Below, in pieces: positions 1-6,189 of a stretch of DNA of 6,955 bases. The stretch comes from Methanomicrobiales archaeon (GTDB taxonomy: Archaea; Halobacteriota; Methanomicrobia; Methanomicrobiales; Methanospirillaceae), in NCBI GenBank assembly GCA_017883495.1, contig JADGNL010000101.1, forward strand, positions 1 through 6,955. The letters run 5' to 3'. The position numbers and the translations under genes were made by a program. The notes below the pieces were generated by a model. The model had not been told where the DNA came from, did no database searches, and saw nothing but the letters and a program-made list of their open reading frames with translations. Positions within the stretch are counted from its first letter, which is position 1. The number at the start of each line of letters is the position of its first letter.

Positions 1-1
1 G

Positions 2-871
2 AAGAGGATCGTGGACCTCTCGGGGATGCACAAGGCCTTCTTCTCGAACTCGGGGGCCGAGGCGAACGAGGGCGCGATCAAGCTTGCGCGGCTCGCGACC
101 GGGCGCGACTCCTTCGTCGCGTTCGAGCACGGCTTCCACGGACGGACCATGGCCTCGCTCGCGGTCACGCACAAGCCGGCGATCCGCGAGCCATTCAACC
201 CGCTCGAGCCGGGGTGCGACTTCGTCCCGTATGGCGACCTCGAGGCCCTCAAGGGCGCGGTAACGAAGCAGACAGCCGGCGTCTTCGTCGAGCCGATCCA
301 GGGCGAGGCCGGCGTGATAACGCCGCCCGATGAGTTCTTCCGGGGGGTCCGCGACCTCTGCGACGACAGGGGCGCCCTGATGATCGTCGACGAGGTCCAG
401 ACCGGGATGGGGCGCACGGGGAAGTGGCTCGGGATCCAGCACACCGGGGTCGAGCCCGACATCGTCACCCTCGCGAAAGGGATCGCGTCGGGCTTTCCCA
501 TGGGCGCGCTCGCCGCGCGCGAGGGGCTCGAGTTCACGCGGGGCCAGCACGGTTCGACCTTCGCGGGCGGCCCGCTCGCCTGCGCCGCGTCCCACGCGAC
601 GATCGACGTGATCGAGGAGGTGCTGCCGTCGGTCGCGGGCAAGGGCGAGCGGTTCAGGGCCGCGCTCGCGGAGTACGCGCCGCGCGTCCGCGGGCTGATG
701 ATCGGGATCACGCTCGGCGACGCTTGCGCCGCCGTCGCGAACGCCTGCGCCAATGCGGGCGTGCTCGTCAACTGCGCGGCCGACGGCAACCTCAGGCTCG
801 TGCCGCCGCTCGTGATCACCGACGACGAGATCGACCGGGTGGCCGCGGTCCTGCATGAGGCCATCGGTTAG
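2..871 (+). CDS. argD: Acetylornithine aminotransferase, 5'-truncated by the window edge
   Basis: A class III PLP-dependent aminotransferase that should convert N-acetylglutamate semialdehyde and glutamate to N2-acetylornithine and 2-oxoglutarate in arginine synthesis, in the cytoplasm. The frame is open from base 2, so roughly the first 90-100 residues lie outside the window; the GTG at base 11 is internal. The 289-residue fragment shows FFSNSGAEANEGAIKLAR at its N-end, FEHGFHGRT (41-49), DEVQTG with the PLP-ring aspartate D130, the Schiff-base lysine K159 in LAKGIASGFPMGA, and HGSTFAGGPLACAA (183 on). The late GLMIG motif and the ending VLVNCAADGNLRLVPPLVIT point to ArgD rather than GabT-like aminotransferases. 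It overlaps hisC by 17 bp, so the two are probably cotranscribed. Family assignment is firm. Substrate is inferred from motifs; succinyldiaminopimelate or N-acetyl-lysine activity cannot be excluded. Confidence 0.88.
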   Translation, partial: KRIVDLSGMHKAFFSNSGAEANEGAIKLARLATGRDSFVAFEHGFHGRTMASLAVTHKPAIREPFNPLEPGCDFVPYGDLEALKGAVTKQTAGVFVEPIQGEAGVITPPDEFFRGVRDLCDDRGALMIVDEVQTGMGRTGKWLGIQHTGVEPDIVTLAKGIASGFPMGALAAREGLEFTRGQHGSTFAGGPLACAASHATIDVIEEVLPSVAGKGERFRAALAEYAPRVRGLMIGITLGDACAAVANACANAGVLVNCAADGNLRLVPPLVITDDEIDRVAAVLHEAIG

Positions 872-1925
872 ACCGTACCTCGCCGGGCCGGGGTACGTGT
901 ACGCGGAACGGCCCGAGGCGATCGCTGCCCGGTACGGGTTCGACCGCGTCGCCCGGCTCGGGTCGAACGAGAACCCGTTCGGCCCGTCGCCGAAGGCGCT
1001 CGAGGCTGCCTCGCGGGCGCTCGCCGACGCCCACCGCTATCCCGACGAGTCGATGGGCGCGCTTCGCGCCGCCCTCGCGGCCCGGTACGGCGACCGCGCC
1101 TACGCGGTCGGAAACGGCATGGACGGGATCATCGAGACCGTGCTCCGGATCTTCTGCGAATCGGGTGACCGGGTCGTCGTCTCGACCCCGACCTTCTCGT
1201 TCTACGGCCTCGCCGCACGAGGCCAGGGGGCCGGGATCGCGACCGTACGCCGGAACTCCGACTTCGGCGTCGACGTCGAGGGCTTCGTCGCGGCGTGTCG
1301 CGGCGCGAAGGTCGCGTTCCTCTGCACGCCGAACAACCCGACCGGGACCGCCACCCCGGTCGAGGACGTGCGGGCGATCGCCGAGTCCATCGGAGACTGC
1401 CTCCTCTTCCTCGACAACGCCTACGTCGACTTCTCGGACCGCGACTATCGGCCGCTCCTCGACTCCTGCGAGAACCTGGTGATCGGCCGGACCTTCTCCA
1501 AGCTCTACGGCCTCGCCGGCTTCCGGGTCGGGTACGCGATGCTCCCCGACTGGCTTCTCCCGGCGTACGCCCGCGCCGCGACCCCGTTCTGCGGCGTCTC
1601 CTCGGTCTCGGCCGCGGCGGCCCTGGGCGCGCTCGACGACTACGACCACCTGGAGCGGACGCGGACGCACGTCCTGGCATGGCGCGAACGGCTCGCGACG
1701 GAGTGCCCGTTCCCGAGCGCGCCCTCCGAGGCGAATTTCCTGATGGTCGACGGCGCGCCCCGCGGCCCCGACGAGGCCGTGGCCGCGCTCGCCCGCGCCG
1801 GGGTGCTGGTCCGCTCCTGCCGCTCCTTCCCGGACCTCGCGGACCACTACCTCCGCGTCTCGGTCGGGGCCGACTGGGAGAACGAGAGATTCTTAAACGC
1901 AGTGCGTGCACTCTCATCAGCATGA
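855..1925 (+). CDS. hisC: Histidinol-phosphate aminotransferase
   Basis: A class I/II fold PLP aminotransferase of 356 residues, the usual HisC length. It exchanges the amino group between glutamate and imidazole-acetol phosphate to give histidinol phosphate in histidine synthesis. Visible motifs in order: LGSNENPFGPSP (35-46) near the N-terminus, TPNNPTG (158-164) with N161, DNAYVDF (187-193) with D187 and Y190 for the PLP ring, RTFSKLYGLAGFRVGY (212-227) with catalytic lysine K216, and RVSVG (334-338) with the carboxylate-binding arginine. The second residue of the DNAY motif is N where E is usual, a mild variation. The ATG at 855 is chosen because the N-terminus then reads MRPSVRPYLAGPGYVY, typical of archaeal HisC. 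It lies inside the end of argD, and the stop overlaps the next start as ATGA. The codon for L347 is TTA, otherwise absent from this operon. Confidence 0.92.
   Translation: MRPSVRPYLAGPGYVYAERPEAIAARYGFDRVARLGSNENPFGPSPKALEAASRALADAHRYPDESMGALRAALAARYGDRAYAVGNGMDGIIETVLRIFCESGDRVVVSTPTFSFYGLAARGQGAGIATVRRNSDFGVDVEGFVAACRGAKVAFLCTPNNPTGTATPVEDVRAIAESIGDCLLFLDNAYVDFSDRDYRPLLDSCENLVIGRTFSKLYGLAGFRVGYAMLPDWLLPAYARAATPFCGVSSVSAAAALGALDDYDHLERTRTHVLAWRERLATECPFPSAPSEANFLMVDGAPRGPDEAVAALARAGVLVRSCRSFPDLADHYLRVSVGADWENERFLNAVRALSSA
1890..1898 (+). promoter_or_regulatory. Possible intragenic TATA box for the kinase and lipid genes
   Basis: TTCTTAAAC lies inside the end of hisC and is the most AT-rich patch in the operon. 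It follows a purine-rich stretch, GAGAACGAGAGA, resembling a BRE. Its centre is 27 bp before the ATG at 1922, the spacing expected for an archaeal leaderless promoter. It uses the only in-frame TTA codon in the four plus-strand genes. No transcript data support it, so it remains a candidate. Confidence 0.4.
1901..1912 (+). other. Short inverted repeat before the kinase start
   Basis: AGTGC-GT-GCACT is a perfect 5-bp inverted repeat with a 2-bp centre, placed between the TATA-like box at 1890-1898 and the ATG at 1922. The 2-nt centre is too small for a good RNA hairpin, so if it has a role it would be a dyad operator for a DNA-binding protein. It also codes for hisC residues, and a 5-bp dyad can occur by chance. 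Confidence 0.2.
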
Positions 1926-2428
1926 TGGTCGGGATCGCCGGGACGCCGGGCACGGGAAAGACCGCGGTCGGGGACGTCCTGGCCCGGCGCGGGCGCCGGG
2001 TCGTCCGGGTCGCCGAGACGATCGCGCCGTTCGTCCTCGCCGAGGAGGACGGGGTCCGCGAGGTCGACGAGGAGGCCTGGGCCGCCGCGTTTGTTCCGGT
2101 CGACGGCTACGTCGAGGGCGGACTCGCCCAGTTTCTCCCCTGCGACCGCCTGGTGATCCTCCGCTGCCGCCCCGACGTGCTGCGCGAGCGGCTGGAGATG
2201 CGGGGATATGCGCCGGCGAAGGTCGCCGAGAACGTCGAGGCCGAGGCGCTCGACGTGGTCCTCTTCGAGGCGCTCGAGCTCCATCCGCCCGAGCATCTTC
2301 TCGAGCTCGAGACCACGGCGCGGTCCCCGAATGAGACTGCCGACCTGGTCGAGGCGTTCGCCGACGGACGGCTCCCCCCCTCGCACGGCATCTTCGACTT
2401 CTCCGGCTTCCTCGCGGGGCCGCCATGA
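1922..2428 (+). CDS. AK6/Fap7-family adenylate kinase
   Basis: A 168-residue P-loop kinase of the AK6 type (Fap7/Hcr1-associated family), expected to interconvert ATP, ADP and AMP. Eukaryotic and archaeal relatives also act in small ribosomal subunit assembly by binding ribosomal protein S11/uS11 (family knowledge). Seen here: Walker A GTPGTGKT (7-14), VEGGLAQFLP (64-73) followed by the hydrophobic strand DRLVILRC, and the LID/helix region RGYAPAKVAENVEAEALD (94-111). The family form of the central motif is usually VEGHLxH; here both histidine positions are replaced (G67 and Q70). The same frame runs open upstream to about 1295, but only the ATG at 1922 puts the P-loop at the N-terminus, and it forms a coupled ATGA overlap with hisC. 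A second ATG follows immediately at 1925. The stop overlaps the next gene, again as ATGA. Confidence 0.87.
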   Translation: MMVGIAGTPGTGKTAVGDVLARRGRRVVRVAETIAPFVLAEEDGVREVDEEAWAAAFVPVDGYVEGGLAQFLPCDRLVILRCRPDVLRERLEMRGYAPAKVAENVEAEALDVVLFEALELHPPEHLLELETTARSPNETADLVEAFADGRLPPSHGIFDFSGFLAGPP

Positions 2429-3021
2429 CCCTCGACGCGTTCCGGCCGCAGGTTGCGGGCGTGATCGACCTGCTCGTCCGGGCCGCGCTCGTGCTCCGCG
2501 TGACGCCGAACCTCCTCTCGGTGCTCTCGTTCTTTCTGGCACTCGCGGGCGGGCTCTTCTACGCGGCCGGCTCGATCCTCGGCGGACTCGTCTGCGTCGC
2601 CGCGAACGCGGTCTGCGACTCGGTCGACGGCGCGCTCGCGCGGGCCATGAACCAGCAGGGGCCGAAAGGCGACTTCCTCGACCATGCGATCGACCGGTAC
2701 GCGGACATCTTCATCATCACCGGCATCTTCGCCGGCGGCTTCGCGTCCTGGCAGATCGGGGTCTTCGCGCTCACCGGCGTGCTGATGGCCTCGTACCTCG
2801 GCACCCAGGCCCAGGCCGTCGGCGTGGGCCGGTACTACGGGGGGCTCCTCGGGCGCGCGGATCGGCTCGTGCTGCTGATGGCCGCATCCGTCCTCGACCT
2901 CGCCGTGGGAACGCCCGTGCGGGGCATGCTGTTCCTCGGGTGGATGCTCGTCGTCTTCGGCCTGCTCGGCCACTTCACCGCGCTCCAGCGCTTCGTCTGG
3001 GTCTGGCGGCGGATGGGGTAG
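2425..3021 (+). CDS. CDP-alcohol phosphotransferase, probable archaetidylinositol-phosphate synthase
   Basis: A 198-residue integral membrane enzyme with about six hydrophobic segments, including approximately 28-48, 50-64, 92-124, 147-163 and 165-184. The complete CDP-alcohol phosphotransferase signature is present: D65-x2-D68-G69-x2-A72-R73-x8-G82-x3-D86-x3-D90, whose aspartates bind two metal ions and the CDP group. Such enzymes move a CDP-linked lipid onto an alcohol at the cytoplasmic face of the membrane. The segment GLLGRADRLVLL (140-151) resembles the conserved basic motif of archaetidylinositol-phosphate synthases, which join CDP-archaeol and myo-inositol 1-phosphate. That substrate choice is inference; a glycerol-phosphate or other polar head group is possible. 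It is last in the operon, coupled by ATGA to the kinase, and ends 11 bp before the stop of the opposing M6 protease gene. Confidence 0.85.
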   Translation: MTLDAFRPQVAGVIDLLVRAALVLRVTPNLLSVLSFFLALAGGLFYAAGSILGGLVCVAANAVCDSVDGALARAMNQQGPKGDFLDHAIDRYADIFIITGIFAGGFASWQIGVFALTGVLMASYLGTQAQAVGVGRYYGGLLGRADRLVLLMAASVLDLAVGTPVRGMLFLGWMLVVFGLLGHFTALQRFVWVWRRMG

Positions 3022-3032
3022 CGCGGCGCCGG

Positions 3033-4781
3033 CTAGAGACGGTCGAAGAGGAGCACGGCGTCGTCGAAGTCGATCCGGCCGTTGCCGTTGAAGTCGAAGG
3101 CGGCGACCGGCTCGTTCGCCGCGACCCAGCTCATCCGGCCGAAGAAGAGCACGACGTCGGCGAAATCCATCCGTCCGTTGCCGTTCGCATCCTCGTATCG
3201 ACCGTCGCCGTCGAGGTCCCTCGGGGCGTCCGTTCCGCCCGGTATCGGCGCGATGGGCACGGGCACGGTGCCGATCCACGCCCGGACGCCGCGGTCGCTC
3301 TGCACGACGGCGCCGACCGTCACGTTCGTCGCGAGGCCGTCGTACGCGGCGCTGTTCGGCACCGTGCCGGGGCCGAGGGCGTCGCCCGGTCCGTAGAGGT
3401 CGTCGACGTGGTTGTACGCTCCGTATGGTGCGGTCGACGTCTCGATCTGCTCGGCGCCATCGGCCTCCATCAGCCGCAGGAGTTTGTGCGGGGTGTACGA
3501 GTTGTCGCAGGCGAACTGCCGCCCGAGGGGATCGAGCCGGGCATCGACGTGCCAGATCATGAGCGACGGCCCGAACGGTCGGTACGCCTGCGCGACCCGG
3601 TCGTACACGAAGGCCGGATCGTTTCCGACACCGCTGCGGCGGCATTCGACCAGGAAGAACTCGGTGTACGCGTCCAGGGTCGCGCCGGGCATCACGAGCA
3701 CCGCCCCGCCCCCGTCGGTCGCGGGAGCGAGGTCGACCTGGCGCCCGTTTCCGTCGACGAGCGTCGGGACGATCCAGCCCAGAAGGTACTTCGAGAAGGC
3801 GTTGTGGTCTCCGAACTGGGCGTCCATCATGTCCCAGCCGCCCAGTCCCCCGCCCGGCCCGACTGAGGGCGCGTAGTCGTAGTAGTCGGGAAGGCCCAGG
3901 AGATGACCGGTCTCGTGGATGTCGGTCCTGGGCGCGTACGCGAACTCGCCGACGTCCGCATAGGGCGAAAAGACGTAGGGCCCGATCTCCAGGCCGTCGT
4001 ACCGTGCCGGGTCGACATCCCAGTAGTGCCAGAGATAGACGTCCTGGCAGCTCCAGAAGAGGTCCCCCCACTCGTCGGGCGGCCCGGCGAACGTGAGGTA
4101 GACGGCGTCGACCACGCCGTTGCCGTCCGCGTCGCAGCTCGAGAAGTCGATCTCGCCGTCGAGGGCGGCGAGGGCCTCCCGGAGCAGGTCCGAGCGTGCG
4201 CAGACCTGGCCGATCGCCGGGCCGTAGACCGCGCCGTACTGCTCCTGGTACTGCACCGCGAGGTCCCGGTAGTACTGCCGGGTGTGGTTCGAGCGGAACC
4301 AGCCGTAGACCTGACCCTCGATCGCGAGCCGGCCGGCGGAGGAGCGCAGGTAGTAGGACCGGAGCGATTCGTACGGGGCCAGCGCGGGGTCTCCGGCCCC
4401 GAACATCTTGAGTGCGACGTCCGCCTGTCCGTCGCCGGCGGGCGCGGGGGCATCGGGGAAGTCCACCAGGATCGTGACCGCCCGGACCGTTCCGCTCGCG
4501 GGCATGCTGTTCCGCGCTGCCGGCGGCGGCGAGAGTCGTGTTCGGACCGCCCGCGCGATCTCGCTCTCATTCCGTCCCTGAACCCGGAGCGCCCGCGCCA
4601 TCAGGTCGGCGTGGAGTCGGTACGCGAGGTCCGGTGCGGGGCGGAGGTGGTCCGTGTCCCAGTACGGGGCCGGAGACGGTTCCGCCGCGGTCGTATCGAC
4701 CGGGAGGATGACGGCGGCCATGAGAAGGAAGAGGGCGATGATGGCGAACGAGGTCGCCGATGACCGCGGGGGAATTCCCAT
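3033..4781 (-). CDS. Secreted M6-family metalloprotease with C-terminal dockerin-like domain
   Basis: A 582-residue exported zinc protease. Residues 1-33 form a signal peptide with hydrophobic core SFAIIALFLLMAAVIL and likely cleavage after TTAA. A spacer or propeptide precedes the catalytic domain, which starts near VRAVTILVDFPD (99-110). The active site is HETGHLLGLPD (289-299), a metzincin-type HExxHxxGxxD, so H289, H293 and D299 are the zinc ligands and E290 the catalytic base. GGWDMMD (314-320) is the Met-turn, and LMIWHVD (407-413) is a late M6 hallmark. CDADGNGVVD (216-225) resembles a calcium loop. A Pro/Gly linker (PVPIAPIPGG) leads to a dockerin-like tail (522-582). ATG 4781 is chosen over the in-frame GTG at 4841 because it starts the signal peptide directly and has a TATA box about 26 bp upstream. 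Substrate is unknown; the protein probably acts outside the cell. Confidence 0.88.
   Translation of the reverse strand: MGIPPRSSATSFAIIALFLLMAAVILPVDTTAAEPSPAPYWDTDHLRPAPDLAYRLHADLMARALRVQGRNESEIARAVRTRLSPPPAARNSMPASGTVRAVTILVDFPDAPAPAGDGQADVALKMFGAGDPALAPYESLRSYYLRSSAGRLAIEGQVYGWFRSNHTRQYYRDLAVQYQEQYGAVYGPAIGQVCARSDLLREALAALDGEIDFSSCDADGNGVVDAVYLTFAGPPDEWGDLFWSCQDVYLWHYWDVDPARYDGLEIGPYVFSPYADVGEFAYAPRTDIHETGHLLGLPDYYDYAPSVGPGGGLGGWDMMDAQFGDHNAFSKYLLGWIVPTLVDGNGRQVDLAPATDGGGAVLVMPGATLDAYTEFFLVECRRSGVGNDPAFVYDRVAQAYRPFGPSLMIWHVDARLDPLGRQFACDNSYTPHKLLRLMEADGAEQIETSTAPYGAYNHVDDLYGPGDALGPGTVPNSAAYDGLATNVTVGAVVQSDRGVRAWIGTVPVPIAPIPGGTDAPRDLDGDGRYEDANGNGRMDFADVVLFFGRMSWVAANEPVAAFDFNGNGRIDFDDAVLLFDRL
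3036..3218 (-). repeat. Dockerin-like EF-hand module, copy 1 (M6 protease tail)
   Basis: This 61-codon module encodes a short calcium loop DLDGDGRYED overlapping a first full loop DANGNGRMDFAD, then a spacer, then DFNGNGRIDFDD. Ligand spacing D1, N3, N5, D9, D12 matches dockerin type I calcium loops. The module is 45/61 identical in protein sequence to the tail of the S8 protease, with no gaps. A 20-base exact match, ccgttgccgttgaagtcgaa, is shared by the two DNA copies. Confidence 0.82.
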
Positions 4782-4800
4782 CGTCAAAGGGATAGGCGAT

Positions 4801-4831
4801 CGAGATAAAGAAGGTGCCGGTCTGTGCCGGC
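4801..4831 (-). terminator. Possible terminator of the NHL-repeat gene
   Basis: Reading the minus strand, 25 nt after the NHL stop codon there is a 5-bp GC stem GCCGG/CCGGC with a 6-nt loop (CACAGA), followed directly by the pyrimidine-rich tract ACCTTCTTTATCTC. Archaeal termination mostly needs T-rich non-template DNA, which this supplies only in part. The tract overlaps the TATA-like box of the next gene. Confidence 0.4.
4804..4809 (-). promoter_or_regulatory. Probable TATA box of the M6 protease gene
   Basis: On the minus strand TTTATC sits in an otherwise GC-rich spacer, centred about 26 bp before the ATG at 4781. The sequence between box and ATG has no Shine-Dalgarno motif. Both facts fit a leaderless transcript beginning at or next to the ATG. 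No clear BRE is seen upstream; a GC-rich hairpin occupies that place instead. Confidence 0.5.
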
Positions 4832-4856
4832 TGGGGCCCACCGTTCCCGGTCCGTC

Positions 4857-6059
4857 TTATCGGGAGCGGCGACGATCTGCCAGGATGCCGAGCACGGCGA
4901 GCGCCGCTACCAGTCCGCCGACGGGCGCCGGCAGGGAGCGCGGCGGCGTGGGCGTTCCGTACGGCGTGATGTTCGCCGGCGTGGCCGTCTCGAGCGGCGT
5001 GAGCGTATCGAGCGGCGTCTGGTTCGCCGTCTCGTTCGCCGCCGTGCCGTTCACCTCGCCGAGCTCGGTCTCGCCGGTCTCGTTCACGGCCGTCCCGTTC
5101 TCCTCGACGGTCGCGTTCGTCTCGGGCGCCAGCGTTGCCAGCCCCTCCCGGAAGAGCTGGACGCCGTGGCCGGCGAGGTCGGGGACGTAGACCGTGCCCT
5201 GCGGATCGACCCAGATGCCGAACGGTCCCTCCTCGAACCGCCCGTCGCCGGACCCGCGGCTCCCGAAGGCCGCGAGGAACTCTCCGCTCGGATCGAACTT
5301 GACGATCCGGCCGTTACCCGAATCCGCGACGTAGACGTTGTCCGTCGCGTCGACGGCCAGGCCCTCGGGGCGTTCGAGCTGACCGTCGCCCGCTCCCTTC
5401 TCCCCGAATCGGAGGACGAACGTTCCGTTGCGATCATATTTCGTCACGCGGTCGAGGGCCTCGTCCAGGACAAGGAGGTTGCCGCCCGAGTCGAGTGCGA
5501 GCCCCCGGGGCCGGGAGAGGCCGCCGTCGCCGTCGCCGCCGAACCCGACCGTGCCGGTGACCGTGCCCTCATCGTCCACGATCAGGACCTCGGGCTGCTC
5601 CACGTCGGCCACATACGACTTGTCCTTCTTGACCACGACCACGTCGACCGGCCGCACGTACCGGTTCCCGGCCCAGGTCGCGATCACGTTGCAGCCCTGG
5701 GTGAAGGCCTGCACACGCCCGTTGCCCGTATCGGCGACGTAGAGCCGCCCGTCGGGGTCGAGCGAGACATCGGCCGGATCGGTGAAGAGGAGCTCGCCCG
5801 TACCCAGCGCCCCCCAGCGTCCGAGGTACGCCCCGGACGGGCTGTAGACCTGGACCTCGCCCTCCTCCCGGTCCACGATATAGACCTGTCCCGTCGCATC
5901 GCCGGTGATCCCGCCGGGCCGGGTGAGATAGCCCTTGTCGTGCTCGGCGTACGACCAGCGGCCGGCGAACCCGTACGACTCGGCGGCAGCGGCGGGGAGA
6001 GCGAGAAGCGGTACGAAGAGACAGAGGCAGAGACAGAGGTGAAGGAAGACCGAGCGCAT
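4857..6059 (-). CDS. Exported NHL-repeat beta-propeller protein with glycosylatable linker and C-terminal anchor
   Basis: A 400-residue exported protein. Residues 1-26 are a signal peptide with the unusual core LHLCLCLCLFVPLLAL and probable cleavage after PAAAA. Six NHL-type repeats follow, roughly 43-83, 89-131, 133-172, 179-219, 226-266 and 273-311, with cores such as PEGLAVDATDNVYVADSGNGRI; six repeats would close a six-bladed propeller. Residues about 312-373 are a Thr/Pro/Glu-rich linker with seven N-x-T sequons. The C-end has a short hydrophobic stretch (VGGLVAALAVLGILA, 380-394) and the basic tail DRRRSR, like archaeosortase-processed or membrane-anchored archaeal surface proteins, though the PGF tripeptide is absent. 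The ATG at 6059 starts the signal peptide directly; upstream frame is not protein-like. NHL propellers usually bind partners or ligands; no enzyme motif is seen. It lies between two protease genes on the same strand. Confidence 0.85.
   Translation of the reverse strand: MRSVFLHLCLCLCLFVPLLALPAAAAESYGFAGRWSYAEHDKGYLTRPGGITGDATGQVYIVDREEGEVQVYSPSGAYLGRWGALGTGELLFTDPADVSLDPDGRLYVADTGNGRVQAFTQGCNVIATWAGNRYVRPVDVVVVKKDKSYVADVEQPEVLIVDDEGTVTGTVGFGGDGDGGLSRPRGLALDSGGNLLVLDEALDRVTKYDRNGTFVLRFGEKGAGDGQLERPEGLAVDATDNVYVADSGNGRIVKFDPSGEFLAAFGSRGSGDGRFEEGPFGIWVDPQGTVYVPDLAGHGVQLFREGLATLAPETNATVEENGTAVNETGETELGEVNGTAANETANQTPLDTLTPLETATPANITPYGTPTPPRSLPAPVGGLVAALAVLGILADRRRSR
6019..6042 (-). repeat. Two-copy 12-bp tandem repeat in the NHL signal peptide
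   Basis: Plus-strand AGACAGAGGCAG (6019-6030) is followed directly by AGACAGAGGTGA (6031-6042), sharing the first nine bases. In the gene it encodes the alternating Leu-Cys run LCLCLCL in the signal peptide core, so the repeat may have expanded by slippage. Confidence 0.5.
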
Positions 6060-6083
6060 CAGAGAATGTCTCCACGAGGGAGG

Positions 6084-6090
6084 CTTATAG
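6084..6090 (-). promoter_or_regulatory. Probable TATA box of the NHL-repeat gene
   Basis: On the minus strand CTATAAG lies in GC-rich surroundings, centred about 27 bp before the ATG at 6059 and preceded by AGAACC, a weak BRE-like stretch. The spacing predicts a transcript start at or within 1-2 nt of the ATG. A GGAG motif 10 nt before the ATG would be a poorly spaced Shine-Dalgarno if a leader does exist. Confidence 0.55.
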
Positions 6091-6152
6091 GTTCTGGTGA
6101 GACCATGGCGGGGCGGGCGTCGGGGAGAGGGGGGCCTGGTGTATCGTGCGGA

Positions 6153-6170
6153 GCCCCGAAAGAGAGGGGC
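6153..6170 (-). terminator. Possible hairpin terminator of the S8 protease gene
   Basis: Twenty nucleotides after the S8 stop, the minus strand has GCCCC-TCTCTTTC-GGGGC, a 5-bp GC stem with an 8-nt pyrimidine loop. No T tract follows, so the evidence is weak. The rest of the 130-bp spacer to the NHL gene holds that gene's promoter and nothing else I recognise. Confidence 0.3.
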
Positions 6171-6189
6171 CGGACGTGCGCGCCGGGGG

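Noticed and set aside
816..1847. Minus-strand open frames opposite hisC
   Set aside because: Arg/Glu/Gly-rich translations without motifs; hisC in the plus strand is unmistakable.
3019..3035. TAGC...GCTA inverted repeat formed by the two opposing stop codons
   Set aside because: Only 4 bp pair before mismatches begin, and the similarity follows from both genes ending in TAG; not a credible terminator.
2208..3866. A 552-codon plus-strand open frame crossing the convergent junction
   Set aside because: It is out of frame with the kinase and lipid genes and antisense to M6. The lipid enzyme and M6 protease in the overlapping frames have complete family motifs.
2107..4071. A 654-codon minus-strand open frame
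   Set aside because: It runs antisense through the kinase and lipid genes and out of frame through the M6 gene. Its translation is Arg/Gly/Pro-rich with no domain, as expected for shadow frames in GC-rich DNA.
4782..4841. Upstream GTG start extending the M6 protein by 20 residues
   Set aside because: The extension is Pro/Arg/Ser-rich and would precede the signal peptide. It would also cover the TATA-like box, which fits the ATG at 4781.
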